A stretch of 47,010 bases of DNA from positions 1 to 47,010 of the forward strand of contig DAOWCY010000030.1 of the NCBI GenBank assembly GCA_030639305.1, given 5' to 3'. This DNA comes from JAGLQA01 sp023135565. Its GTDB lineage: Bacteria > Acidobacteriota > Aminicenantia > UBA2199. Below the pieces are notes generated by a model. The model made no database searches, was not told where the DNA came from, and worked only from the letters and a program-made list of their open reading frames with translations. The translations under genes were made by a program, and so were the position numbers. Each line of letters opens with the position of its first letter. The first letter of the stretch is position 1. Below are positions 8,258 to 17,223 of the stretch, in pieces.

Positions 8258-8365
8258 TTACCGTGCTCCTATAAATCACATTCGTATATAAGATATGTGA
8301 TTATTGCATTGTTTTTCCTTTTTGTCAAGAGTTTTATCCGCGGCTATCCAGTTTTTGAAAGTAAT

Positions 8366-8402
8366 AAAAAAAGGCGCATCCTCCAGGGATGCACCTTTTT
8401 TA
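8366..8402 (-). terminator. Rho-independent terminator (bidirectional)
   Basis: On the minus strand GGTGCATCC, a short loop and GGATGCGCC form a strong stem flanked by A-run and T-run (plus strand: GGCGCATCC and GGGATGCACC, then seven T). It lies downstream of the truncated hicB and of the 610-residue gene and would end transcription from the minus-strand locus. Confidence 0.7.
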
Positions 8403-8466
8403 TTATTTATTAATTAGCCTTTGATTTAGTCGATGTTGTAGGTGGCGTAGATGGAGTACAGGTAGG

Positions 8467-8553
8467 CTAACTGTGAACCGCTGCCAAAAGGATCAGGCAT
8501 TCCGCGACATAAATGCCATCTTCGTCTTGTTCGACAATTACCCTGAATTTCAT
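8467..8553 (-). pseudogene. Truncated HicB-like antitoxin
   Basis: GGAGG lies five bases before an ATG at 8553. The peptide begins MKFRVIVEQDEDGIYVAEC, which matches the N-terminal strand-turn-strand of HicB-family antitoxins, then stops after 28 residues. In the +1 frame an ATG starts a 24-residue tail ending LAYLYSIYATYNID that belongs to no HicB. The piece looks like a deletion junction between hicB and an unrelated gene. No hicA toxin is present nearby. Confidence 0.55.
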
Positions 8554-8667
8554 AATTACCTCCATCATTAAGATAAATTAAATTCCGCAAAATGTCAACA
8601 GCAAATTTGTAGTTACCCGGTTTTAGAGAACTTTACCAATCACCATTCCCCACTCACTCTTCCTCCC

Positions 8668-10500
8668 CTACCTTCTCGATACGAGAGTATAGAGATGGGA
8701 GATAAAGATACCTAAGTGGAAAAAACCCAGGAGAGTTGCTAAAATCGACAGCGCCGGTACGCCGGGCACTTCACCTACGGTTGTTACCTGCAAAGCAAAA
8801 AATGAATTCACCGCACAAGTGAAGGCATTGCAAATTCGACTAACAGAGCCGGAACTCGGCAGAAGGAAATAGTAGAGCAAGGTGAAGAGGGCAGGCCATA
8901 AGGCAATCGCAGACAGGAACCGGGGCAGCGAACCGATTAGTTTTTCAAAATACCAACGCAGTGGAGTGACCAGCCAGCCCCAGAATTTATTTCGTTTCCG
9001 GTAGATTTTCCGGTTCAGGGTCCTGACTTTATCCAGGCATTCTTGTTCTTCGTCGAACTGGGAGTATTGTCTGAATATACGCGCCAATTCGTTGACGATA
9101 TTGAGTTCGGAGTTGTAGATCATAATCTCTTTTTTGGATTTGGTAAACCATTTGCCGATAGTATGCAAATCCTCTTCGATCTCTTTGAACCGGCTTTTGA
9201 CGTCGAAGTTGTGTTCCACGCCGTAGAAGATGCACTCTGCCAGCACTTCGGCCTGGTGTTTCAGAGAGATCGCTTTGATAGATTCGGTAGCCGTTCTGCC
9301 ACCCAATATTTCCTGGGCCTGCAAAGCCAGCATTGCCGCATAAACAGCATCGATGGTACATTTCGCCTCTTTCAAAATCACCCGGCTGCGGTTAATTAAT
9401 GCGTCCGCGACCAAACCCAGGCGGCCCGGTTGGGAATGGCTGCCTGTAGTTCCAGTGGTGTGTGGTTTCATGTTTTTTCCGCGTCTTAGCGCGGCTTCTT
9501 TCTTTAAATTAAAGATGCCCGAATAGGGTTTGAATAAGACTTTGTAGAATTTGAGTGTTAAGTCTCTTTTGAGACTTTTGCGGTAAGCCCGGTTCTCTTT
9601 CCTGAGATCTCTTTCTTCGCCGATAGTGACAAAAATTCTTTTTTTTATTTTTTTGATGAAACTGTATTTCTCATCTCTTGTTTCCAATGAATGTTTGAGC
9701 TTATTGTATTCAATCGCATCATCGGGAAAGCTCAAACCGATATCCTCGAAGGAAATAGCGAACTTTAAACCGGGGCCTATTTCGGGTTGTTCTTCGCTTT
9801 TTAATTTATCCAGCATTTTTTTGGTTGTCACAGTCATAGCCCGGAAATCGAATTTATAAGCGATATAGGAATGCAGGAAAGAATACGGGCTTTCTTCATC
9901 GAGCGATAGGGCGATTTCTTTCCGTTCGCGGAAAAAAGGTCTGGAAGGGGAAGCGCCGGGATTCGTTTCATTTTCCTGCTCCATTTGTTCCAGGGTGTTA
10001 TGAATCATATAACTGCGAAACCCGGTAGGGTCGAATAAAGGAACGTAACCATATAATAAGCTTTCGACGGCGTTTTCTAAAGAAAAATTCTTTTGGCCGG
10101 ATAGAGTGTGGAAAAAGGTAAACGCCTCCCGGTTAAAAATTTTTCCTTTATTTCCTGCTGTCTGGGGATTGGGAAAAGGAGTCAGGAAGAACCAGTATAT
10201 TTCCGGGAAAGAGAGGTAGAGCAGGGAGGTTAGGCCGTGGCTTTTATCCGCCGTAGGTTTCAACTCCTGCAAGTCGAAAACCGGCAGATCGACGAAAGCC
10301 ATTGTATCTTTTGTAGAGCAGGTATTATTCTTGAAAAGGTCTTCTATCCAATCTTTGACAACCAGGAAATTCTCGTAAGCATCCCCTCCAGGGTTATGGA
10401 CCAGGAACCTTTCCACGCCGGTAATGGAATGGACGTATTTCAGGTAGCGTTCGATGCTATCGATCAATTCTTTGCTGCTGCTCAAAACGATAAATTTCAT
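8668..10500 (-). CDS. Receiver-like/pore-domain membrane protein
   Basis: A 610-residue protein, last of the minus-strand locus. Residues 1-55 (SKELIDSIERYLKYVHS, then FLVVKDW) resemble the N-termini of the 140- and 392-residue proteins of the same locus; the alternation looks like a degenerate receiver fold. The middle has no recognised domain but includes a helical block around 375-445 (AQEILGGRTATESIKAISLK, later NFDVKSRFKEI). The C-terminus has two membrane segments (about 527-547 and 582-606) separated by SFFALQVTTVGEV and ending ISHLYTLVSRR. This copies the order of a two-TM potassium channel: TM1, pore helix, filter, TM2. The filter reads TVGEV instead of TVGYG, so selectivity is doubtful. 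Its start abuts the stop of the upstream gene. Confidence 0.6.
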   Translation of the reverse strand: MKFIVLSSSKELIDSIERYLKYVHSITGVERFLVHNPGGDAYENFLVVKDWIEDLFKNNTCSTKDTMAFVDLPVFDLQELKPTADKSHGLTSLLYLSFPEIYWFFLTPFPNPQTAGNKGKIFNREAFTFFHTLSGQKNFSLENAVESLLYGYVPLFDPTGFRSYMIHNTLEQMEQENETNPGASPSRPFFRERKEIALSLDEESPYSFLHSYIAYKFDFRAMTVTTKKMLDKLKSEEQPEIGPGLKFAISFEDIGLSFPDDAIEYNKLKHSLETRDEKYSFIKKIKKRIFVTIGEERDLRKENRAYRKSLKRDLTLKFYKVLFKPYSGIFNLKKEAALRRGKNMKPHTTGTTGSHSQPGRLGLVADALINRSRVILKEAKCTIDAVYAAMLALQAQEILGGRTATESIKAISLKHQAEVLAECIFYGVEHNFDVKSRFKEIEEDLHTIGKWFTKSKKEIMIYNSELNIVNELARIFRQYSQFDEEQECLDKVRTLNRKIYRKRNKFWGWLVTPLRWYFEKLIGSLPRFLSAIALWPALFTLLYYFLLPSSGSVSRICNAFTCAVNSFFALQVTTVGEVPGVPALSILATLLGFFHLGIFISHLYTLVSRR

Positions 10501-10857
10501 TTATTCCCCATCGCTCCAGAGCTTTGCAATCAGTTTGTACCCGCAAATGATTACCGTAATTGCAACTGCCGTGCAGCCCCCGAAAACAAAAAAGAGAAAG
10601 GTATGAAATGATTCGGCAGGGGGCGGTGTTTTGCAAATAAAAAAGAAAGCGAAAATGACAAAAAAAAGAAAAGCTGCTGCGATAACGCAAAATACAAAAG
10701 TTGAGATTTTCTTTTTTGTTTTTAAACTCTCGGTTTTTTCGACACAATTTTTTACTTTTTCGGTTAACCCCGTCACCGTTGATGTCAAGTCCTCTATTGA
10801 TTTGCGGTGTTCTTCTAATTCTTTTTTTATTTGCTCCTGAATATCGTCGGGTGCCAT
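10501..10857 (-). CDS. Small coiled-coil membrane protein
   Basis: A 118-residue protein with a charged, probably coiled-coil N-terminus (about 5-48, with heptad-like KELEEHRKSIEDLTSTV) and two membrane helices (about 51-73 and 86-106), ending in a short charged tail. It has a strong ribosome binding site (AGGAGG) before ATG 10857. It abuts the 610-residue pore-like protein gene directly, so the two are probably translated together and may form one membrane complex; that partnership is inferred from spacing alone. No family is recognised. Confidence 0.65.
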   Translation of the reverse strand: MAPDDIQEQIKKELEEHRKSIEDLTSTVTGLTEKVKNCVEKTESLKTKKKISTFVFCVIAAAFLFFVIFAFFFICKTPPPAESFHTFLFFVFGGCTAVAITVIICGYKLIAKLWSDGE

Positions 10858-11126
10858 GCTTCCTCCTTTTTTTAAAAAGATTTTACAAGGTATAATTTAT
10901 CAAATCCCAGTCTTTTAATCAAGAGCAAGAGTGACGGGGATTATCGCATAGAGCGGCTTTCCAACTTGCCGAAAAACAAATTATTAGGTATTTTAAAATT
11001 GAAAAAAATAATATGCGAGTGATTTAGGTTTTTTTGGAATTTATTTATTTAGATAGAAAATATTAATCCCACAAAAAAAATAATTTTTTTCCGTTTTTCT
11101 TCTCACCCCTCACTCTTCCTTACTCC

Positions 11127-11549
11127 CTAATTATGATGTTTTTTTCGTTCTTTCAGTTCCGGGAAGCGCTTTTCCAGCTTCTCGAAATCCTCTGTTTCCG
11201 GCACCGGTTTTTCCATTAGTTCTTTGATTTTGTCTCCCAGGCGTTCCAGGCTGTAGGGCAGCACCAGCCAGAAATCCCCTTCTTCTTCGATTTCGATCTC
11301 CCCGGCATAGAAAAGCAGCAGTACTCGTTTTTCCATAGCTTTGCCGAATTGGAAGCCTTTGGGAGATTCTCCCACAAATCCGTCTACTACCAAAAAATCG
11401 CTGTGCTCTGTTTCCTGTACTCTCTCAGCGTGCCGATAGTGATCGTCCAGCAAAAAAATCTCCACCTGTTCGATCTCTAAAACGAATTTAAAATATCTTC
11501 GAATGGCCTGAGCTATATTGTTACTTTTGTTTAATAGGGTGAGTTTCAT
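11127..11549 (-). CDS. Stand-alone receiver-like protein
   Basis: A 140-residue protein with the shape of a degenerate response-regulator receiver: strand MKLTLLN, helix with IAQAIRRYFKFV, strand EIFLLDD, strand DFLVVDGFV with an Asp at the usual acceptor position, strand RVLLLFYAGE, and FWLVLPYSLERLGDKI where receivers have a Lys-Pro. The IxRYFKxV helix is shared with the 610- and 392-residue proteins of the locus. It ends with a charged helix. It lies 27 bases after the 334-residue gene. After it comes a 269-base AT-rich gap in which I see no gene. The receiver reading is inference from the strand pattern. Confidence 0.6.
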   Translation of the reverse strand: MKLTLLNKSNNIAQAIRRYFKFVLEIEQVEIFLLDDHYRHAERVQETEHSDFLVVDGFVGESPKGFQFGKAMEKRVLLLFYAGEIEIEEEGDFWLVLPYSLERLGDKIKELMEKPVPETEDFEKLEKRFPELKERKKHHN

Positions 11550-11576
11550 CGGCTTGTCTAAGAAAGAGGTTTCCTT

Positions 11577-12581
11577 TTAAGCAAGTACCTTTTTTTCAAA
11601 CTCCTTGATTTTAGTAAAAAGCTCACAATACCACGTGGGAAAATCAAACTCAGGATTTTTATCATCGACGTATTTTTTCCAGAATTCCATTTTTTCTATA
11701 TCTTCAAACTTGTTCCCGGCTGCATCGCCCGGGAGTTCGTCCATGTCCAGCATAAACTTTACAATCGGGGCATTCCAATCAACTTTCTTGTAATCATCAT
11801 TAATGAGACCGATGTCGTGTTCTTTGAATGCTTTTTTAAATGTTTTTTCTGATTTATTCTCATCATTTTTAACATTCATGAGTGAAGCACGGTCTTCTTT
11901 TTCAGAAACAAAAGGTTCCAGGTTATGATCGAATTGCAAGCCCGCTATCAAATAAAAAAATTTCAAGAGGAGGTTCCTATAATAAAAGGCAGAACCGGGT
12001 ACTTTCTTTGATTCATAGATGTCAAGCAGATAATCTTTTCTTTTTTTTGTCGCAGTTTTTTTCAAACCTTCAATATCAAAACAGAGCGGGGAAAACATCT
12101 CATGAATTTCTTCCTTGATTTTTTCTATTTTTTTTTTTACGGCATATTCGTCCCATACTTCATCGAACACTGTTTTCTCAATTAATATCTTCCCGTTTTC
12201 TTCGTGACATGCGGAATTCTTTAATTGCCCAGTTCCAGTTAAAAGTTTATCATAAATATATCCAGGACCTTCAATTGTGTGATAAGATATCAACCCAGTT
12301 TTATCTGTCCTGCATTTTTCTATGATTTCCTCAATCACATTTTTTATTTCTGTGCCCCAATTGGTATGAAGTAGTAATAATACTTCATTATCATTAGCTA
12401 AGTGTTTCTTATATTCTGTCTCGATTTCATTTGCAGTATATTCTCTCTTTCTTTGTTTTGTAAAACCGACCAGCATATCGCCTTCAGAATCGCTAACATT
12501 GCAAACAAAGTGATTGGTCCCTTCCGGCAATGTTTTCTTTGTTCCAACCCACTTCCAAACAATAATTATTATTTTATTCAT
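11577..12581 (-). CDS. Orphan protein of the signalling locus
   Basis: A 334-residue protein that I do not recognise. The N-terminus alternates hydrophobic strands and charged helices (IIIIVWKW, then EVLLLLHTNWG and the following helix IKNVIEEIIEK), like a Rossmann-type sheet. The second half is helical and charged, with aromatic clusters such as SAFYYRNLLLKFFYLIAGL and a C-terminal block FWKKYV, FDFPTWYCELF. No signal peptide or membrane segment is seen. Its ATG follows the TAA of the 1210-residue kinase-like gene with no gap, so the two products are likely made in step. Strong A+T bias matches that gene. Confidence 0.6.
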   Translation of the reverse strand: MNKIIIIVWKWVGTKKTLPEGTNHFVCNVSDSEGDMLVGFTKQRKREYTANEIETEYKKHLANDNEVLLLLHTNWGTEIKNVIEEIIEKCRTDKTGLISYHTIEGPGYIYDKLLTGTGQLKNSACHEENGKILIEKTVFDEVWDEYAVKKKIEKIKEEIHEMFSPLCFDIEGLKKTATKKRKDYLLDIYESKKVPGSAFYYRNLLLKFFYLIAGLQFDHNLEPFVSEKEDRASLMNVKNDENKSEKTFKKAFKEHDIGLINDDYKKVDWNAPIVKFMLDMDELPGDAAGNKFEDIEKMEFWKKYVDDKNPEFDFPTWYCELFTKIKEFEKKVLA

Positions 12582-15500
12582 TTAAGACCCGAAAATAACT
12601 TTTATTAAGTTGTATTTTATTTGAAAATCATCTTTTAATGTTGCCGCCTCTTCAACTGCGGAAAGCAAGGACTCGATTGGTTTAAATATTGTAAATCGAG
12701 CATTTTTTTTGTTCAATGAATCCCTCCAACTGTATCGCCCACGACCAGTAGTAATCACAAGAATAAATTTTTCATTATCAACGAAGTTTATTGATTCTAT
12801 AAATTCATTTATTCTATGTTCTTCATAACCCAACTTCTCAATAAAGGAAAGATGCATAATCAGGATGTTAACGTAACCGATTTCTTTTCTATTGAATGTC
12901 TCCCAGTCATAACCGTGCGGTAGGTCATCGGCTGCTTCTATTTCTTTATTAAATATTAGATATAATTTATTTTCATATAGCCAAAGTTTTTCTGCAAAAA
13001 CACGCTCATAAAGCCTATCATCATAAATACAAATCTTTGCAAACAATATTTCAATAAATTCTTGATGGTTTTTAAAATTACATACATTAAATACCCTTTC
13101 TCTATCCAAAAAATGCTTAATAAGAGCACCATGACTTCTAAAATCTAATATTTCCGAAGGACAAGTATTAACTCCATGGGAAAAATCAAGATGGTCCCAT
13201 GATTCATGGATTATTTTGTCTATATCATTTTCACTAACCTCTGTTATAGTATTATCGCAAATTTTAGGTGCACCTGGACAATCATTGCTTAAAAAATCTT
13301 TTTTGTCTTCTCTTTTATCGGTAGGTATAGTCTGCTCGCCCATTATTATTGCTTTCCTTTTAAATAAAAACTTGTCCAACCACGTTTTGTAAACCTGTTT
13401 ATAAACCTGTTTCATGGTTTCTTCATCCATATTTTCAATTTTATTTTTTTCTAACTTAATACCTTCCTTAATATCTTCATAGGTTAATATCCTTATGACG
13501 CCGTTTTTCCTGGCAGTTTCGATGATTTTATCCTGGTTATCCATTGTGTTTTCCTTGATATAGATAAATTTGAAGCGACTCAAATTCTCCTCTTTAAAAT
13601 CCTCAACCGAGTTCACTGGATAAATGAATTCACTTTTCCAGAGATGGAAATATTTTTTTATTTTTCCAATCTCTCTGTAGCTTTTAGCAGGAACTTCATC
13701 AAAGCCGATCCAATTAAAATCGTTGTCATCACAATAATATTCGTCTCGTTCAGAAGCTTCAGGCTTCAAACCCTTTTCTACACTAATGAAGGTATTATTC
13801 AACAGCATGGCTGCACAAATTTTGTCCTGGGCATTACCGCCAAGTCGAGGCCCCCCGGTCTCCATATTAACGACGGGTTTCCTTGTTTGCTCAACAAGCA
13901 ATTTTTTGATTTTTATTTCCGTAGGCGTTCCATCTATTTTTTTTATCTGTTTATATAAATCAATATTATGATCGAGTAAAACCTCAATCCTGAAGAGTTC
14001 ATGCTTCTCATCAGCACCAACATTTTTATTCATTTCCATCAATTTAGATGGCTTAATCTTTATTCTTAGATTCAATCCATCTTTCTCAATCTTTGCCCAT
14101 TCCTCGCTTTCTTTCAAGTGTTTTACGTTGCGCAAAGTGTTTTCCAGCAGGGTAAAAAAAGCATGTTCGCCGACAATGCCTCCTGGGAAAAACATATTAT
14201 ATTTGTTTTTCTGTAATTCCTCTCTTATTACTGAATGATTTTTTCCGACTCGCACAAAAGCGTACCGGGAATATTCTATCTTTTCTTCTTTTATTTCTTC
14301 TTTTGTTTCTTGACCGGGTTCTTTTAATCCGCTAATTTCTTTCTCCCATTCAATAACCGACATATCGATTTTTGCAAACTCTGTCCCATCGACGTTTGGC
14401 AAATCAATATGGATATTTATTTTTAAAATTCCTTCCGATTGAGCGATTGTACCCAAATATAGGGGGTTTTCCGCAAAATCATTCCATAGGACTTCGTAAA
14501 GGTTCTTAGATTCACCGCCGAAGGGCATATCGCGAGTTACACCACTCCAAAAAGAGGCTTTGTCCCGCATAAAACGCATGAAATGCCACAGCGCATGGTC
14601 AACAGGAACCGGGTAGCGAAATACATCTTCCGGCTTTTTATCATCACCGGAAAATGCTCGATATGTAAATAATTCTTTTTCTAAGTCCGGGCTTATATAT
14701 TGAATGACTTCCAGAAGTGAGGTGGAGTCTGTGCTCTCTTGTAATCCCAAAATTTCAAGATGCTTTTGGTGTTGTTCTGCTATCTTTTCTAACTTGATAT
14801 GACTTGCGTCACCATCTATTTTACCTGGGAAAAAACATTCTAATGATTTAATTGCCGCTTTTGTTGTGCCTCCTGTAGTATCCTCCATACTGATGCGTTT
14901 ATTATAGATAAATTTTGCGCGAATCTCAAACCACCATTTAATTGCTGCCAGACTGTGTGCGCTTACGTTATGCGCAAAAGAGTCGATTAGAACTGATGTG
15001 ATTGCTGTTTTTAGTTGATTATGCATGATTAACATATCCTTTCTAATTGTTTGCAACATGTACTCTATTTCCGAAATTTTTAAGATAATAGGATAGGTTA
15101 GCCATTGAATTTGATTCAGGATATCTTCTTCAATCGGTTTTTCTGATAGGACAACTATTGTCCCATGTGAAACGTTGGATAAAGGATCCGCCCATGAAAT
15201 ATTCGTCTGTACATTAATCGTATTCCAGTCCTTAAGTTCGTTCTTCCTCCATTTTTGTTCTATTTCTTCAATTATTTGGTTTAATACAGAATCTGATTTT
15301 ATTTCCTTTTTTAAATTATTCAGATGTTCTTTTGTATTTTCGAAATCAATGTATAATTTAAGAAACATTGAATAATCACACAAATCTAAATTGTCAATTT
15401 TTTCATCTAAATCTGTATTTTTGTCAGTAAAATATCTTTCTTTCTCTTTTAATTCTTTTTTTATATTATTTTTAGAAATATCTATTATATTTATTCCATC

Positions 15501-16214
15501 TTTGTAACTAAAATCTGTGAAATCGCTTTTATTATAGATAATATATTTTGTGTGGCTGGTAATGTTAGAAAAATAATATGAGGTCGAAAAATGCCTATTC
15601 TTACTTTTATATTTATCTGAACCCTCTCGTTGGGCTTTTGCATAACTTCCAAAAAATAATTCATCAGTAAGGTAATCTGCCCATGAATGCCTTATGCATC
15701 CATTTGTTTCATTGCATAGATCAGAGAATATTGGTATTTTAGTGGTTTCCAATTCTACACAATTTGAGTTAAGCTTAGAATTTAAATTTTCTTTTATCTT
15801 ATCTAAAAAATGCTTTTTAAAGGTCAATGAGTTATCAGCATCAAAATTAAAAACATTTCTTCCAAATATATTTTTTGATAGCAGCCTCCCCGAAAATTCT
15901 GATTCATAAGTTGGGATTATCGAAAATTTGCTTTTCTTGGCGTCCGGCAGGAATTTCTTAATTATTTCATGAGCATAATATGCAAAGAAAGGATATGACG
16001 TTTTTATAATGTTTTGTGCCAAAAAATTGCACACATCTAACTCATCTATTGACAGAATTTTTCCCTCTTTAATTGAGTGCTTGAACTTATTTAGATTTGA
16101 AATCACGGGACTAAACAGTTGCCCTATATCCTCTTCGAGATCACCCTTAATTTTATAAAACCAGGAATTACCCCCATCTTGAATAATACGATCTGAAGCT
16201 GGAAGATCAGGCAT
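12582..16214 (-). CDS. Divergent hybrid histidine-kinase-like protein
   Basis: A 1210-residue cytoplasmic protein. Residues 1-390 are unassigned and helical. Around 392-430 a helix with SFAHNVSAHSLAAIKWW (H415, H420) resembles a kinase dimerisation/phosphoacceptor helix. Around 680-815 is a GHKL ATPase-like domain: GEHAFFTLLENTLRNVKH looks like an N-box, and ETGGPRLGGNAQDKICAAML like the Gly-rich lid. Residues about 1055-1190 look like a receiver without its acceptor Asp: acidic pair D1065-D1066, strand YVNILIMHLSF, Thr1155/1156 in ILVITTGRGR, and K1178 in FTIFKPI. These assignments rest on motif resemblance only. It overlaps the methyltransferase gene by 8 bases. The gene is visibly richer in A+T than the Liv genes of the locus. 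Confidence 0.6.
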   Translation of the reverse strand: MPDLPASDRIIQDGGNSWFYKIKGDLEEDIGQLFSPVISNLNKFKHSIKEGKILSIDELDVCNFLAQNIIKTSYPFFAYYAHEIIKKFLPDAKKSKFSIIPTYESEFSGRLLSKNIFGRNVFNFDADNSLTFKKHFLDKIKENLNSKLNSNCVELETTKIPIFSDLCNETNGCIRHSWADYLTDELFFGSYAKAQREGSDKYKSKNRHFSTSYYFSNITSHTKYIIYNKSDFTDFSYKDGINIIDISKNNIKKELKEKERYFTDKNTDLDEKIDNLDLCDYSMFLKLYIDFENTKEHLNNLKKEIKSDSVLNQIIEEIEQKWRKNELKDWNTINVQTNISWADPLSNVSHGTIVVLSEKPIEEDILNQIQWLTYPIILKISEIEYMLQTIRKDMLIMHNQLKTAITSVLIDSFAHNVSAHSLAAIKWWFEIRAKFIYNKRISMEDTTGGTTKAAIKSLECFFPGKIDGDASHIKLEKIAEQHQKHLEILGLQESTDSTSLLEVIQYISPDLEKELFTYRAFSGDDKKPEDVFRYPVPVDHALWHFMRFMRDKASFWSGVTRDMPFGGESKNLYEVLWNDFAENPLYLGTIAQSEGILKINIHIDLPNVDGTEFAKIDMSVIEWEKEISGLKEPGQETKEEIKEEKIEYSRYAFVRVGKNHSVIREELQKNKYNMFFPGGIVGEHAFFTLLENTLRNVKHLKESEEWAKIEKDGLNLRIKIKPSKLMEMNKNVGADEKHELFRIEVLLDHNIDLYKQIKKIDGTPTEIKIKKLLVEQTRKPVVNMETGGPRLGGNAQDKICAAMLLNNTFISVEKGLKPEASERDEYYCDDNDFNWIGFDEVPAKSYREIGKIKKYFHLWKSEFIYPVNSVEDFKEENLSRFKFIYIKENTMDNQDKIIETARKNGVIRILTYEDIKEGIKLEKNKIENMDEETMKQVYKQVYKTWLDKFLFKRKAIIMGEQTIPTDKREDKKDFLSNDCPGAPKICDNTITEVSENDIDKIIHESWDHLDFSHGVNTCPSEILDFRSHGALIKHFLDRERVFNVCNFKNHQEFIEILFAKICIYDDRLYERVFAEKLWLYENKLYLIFNKEIEAADDLPHGYDWETFNRKEIGYVNILIMHLSFIEKLGYEEHRINEFIESINFVDNEKFILVITTGRGRYSWRDSLNKKNARFTIFKPIESLLSAVEEAATLKDDFQIKYNLIKVIFGS

Positions 16215-17049
16215 TATTATCCTCTATAAGAAGTAAATTATTTTTAAGAACTGTTTTCCACTCCTCGGCAAAAGGTTCTAAATCCATATCAGATCTCGCT
16301 GACAAGATAAAAAATCTACCTTTACCTTCAAAGGATTCATAGTTAACATTGAGCCGATCTAACTCCAATTCGACTTCATCTAAATTGTAGGCAGATCTTA
16401 TTGAGTCCAAAAAACCAATAATTTTATCATAAATTTGGTGATTCACATTCTCCATCTTGTCGAATAGTATATTAGTGAAATTTTGGGCATATTTTAGATT
16501 GGCATATAACTTAAGATCCTCTATTAATAGAATGCCATTCTCACTCAGGATTTTAAAAACATCATTCAAAAAGGGTTTTAATCTGCCTATGTGATGTATT
16601 ATATCTCTAAGGAAAATTATATCGAATCGGCCATTTAACTCTTTTAGTATCCTTTCGTCACCATAAATTAATTCCAGTTTAGATTCTTTTAAAAAATCCT
16701 CATTATATTTTTCAGACAAATTTAACATTTTTTTTGAGTTATCTATTGCTGTTATTTTAAGAGGTGTCGAGCAATTGCTTAGAATTACATTATTGATAAT
16801 TCCAGGCCCAGTACCGAAATCAAGAAATCTTAAGGGATCCCTGGCATTCCTAAAAATTGAATCTATCAGTTTGCAATATACATTATAATAGGGCTTAAAG
16901 CAATTTACAGCCATATTAAAATAAGCTTCTGCAGCCGCGCCCTCGATTTTGCTGTGATTTCTTCTAATAGCGCTTCTCGTTTTTTCCTTTATCTCGCTTG
17001 ATAACTTCGTATTGGTTTTCATTTCAGTTTTCATTCTAATGAACCTCAT
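16207..17049 (-). CDS. Class I SAM-dependent methyltransferase
   Basis: A 280-residue protein with a Rossmann-type methyltransferase core. Motif I is FLDFGTGPGIINN, followed by ITAIDNSKKML (acidic residue at the end of strand 2), YGDERIL, FDIIFLRDIIHHIG (strand 4), and the post-motif strand GILLIEDLKLY. The first 60 residues are a charged helical extension. The substrate cannot be inferred; methylation of a small molecule or protein in the adjacent signalling locus is only a guess. The ATG at 17049 has AAGGAA nine bases upstream. The 3' end overlaps the kinase-like gene by 8 bases, so it starts a translationally coupled set. Confidence 0.8.
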   Translation of the reverse strand: MRFIRMKTEMKTNTKLSSEIKEKTRSAIRRNHSKIEGAAAEAYFNMAVNCFKPYYNVYCKLIDSIFRNARDPLRFLDFGTGPGIINNVILSNCSTPLKITAIDNSKKMLNLSEKYNEDFLKESKLELIYGDERILKELNGRFDIIFLRDIIHHIGRLKPFLNDVFKILSENGILLIEDLKLYANLKYAQNFTNILFDKMENVNHQIYDKIIGFLDSIRSAYNLDEVELELDRLNVNYESFEGKGRFFILSARSDMDLEPFAEEWKTVLKNNLLLIEDNNA

Positions 17050-17072
17050 TTTTATAATTCCTTAAGGTGAAT

Positions 17073-17081
17073 ATTATACCA
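17073..17081 (-). promoter_or_regulatory. Extended -10 promoter
   Basis: On the minus strand TGGTATAAT lies 23 bases before the methyltransferase start; the region 17 bases further upstream is not a good -35 box. It offers an internal promoter for the methyltransferase-kinase part of the locus. The rest of 17050-17223 shows nothing further. Confidence 0.45.
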
Positions 17082-17223
17082 GGGTTTGCCCTAATTAGAT
17101 AGTGCTGTATGAAATTTTCCTCATAAAATTTTGTGTTAAGTGGAAGATTGTCCTCAAAAAATGAAAAGTTCATAAGACTGCTCGACTACCTAAAAAGAGA
17201 CGTTATTAAAAATTTTGTTTTTC

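Noticed and set aside
12582..16214. Hsp90 or MutL-type GHKL protein
   Set aside because: The Gly-rich and N-box blocks are in histidine-kinase-like order and no Hsp90 or MutL signature is visible.
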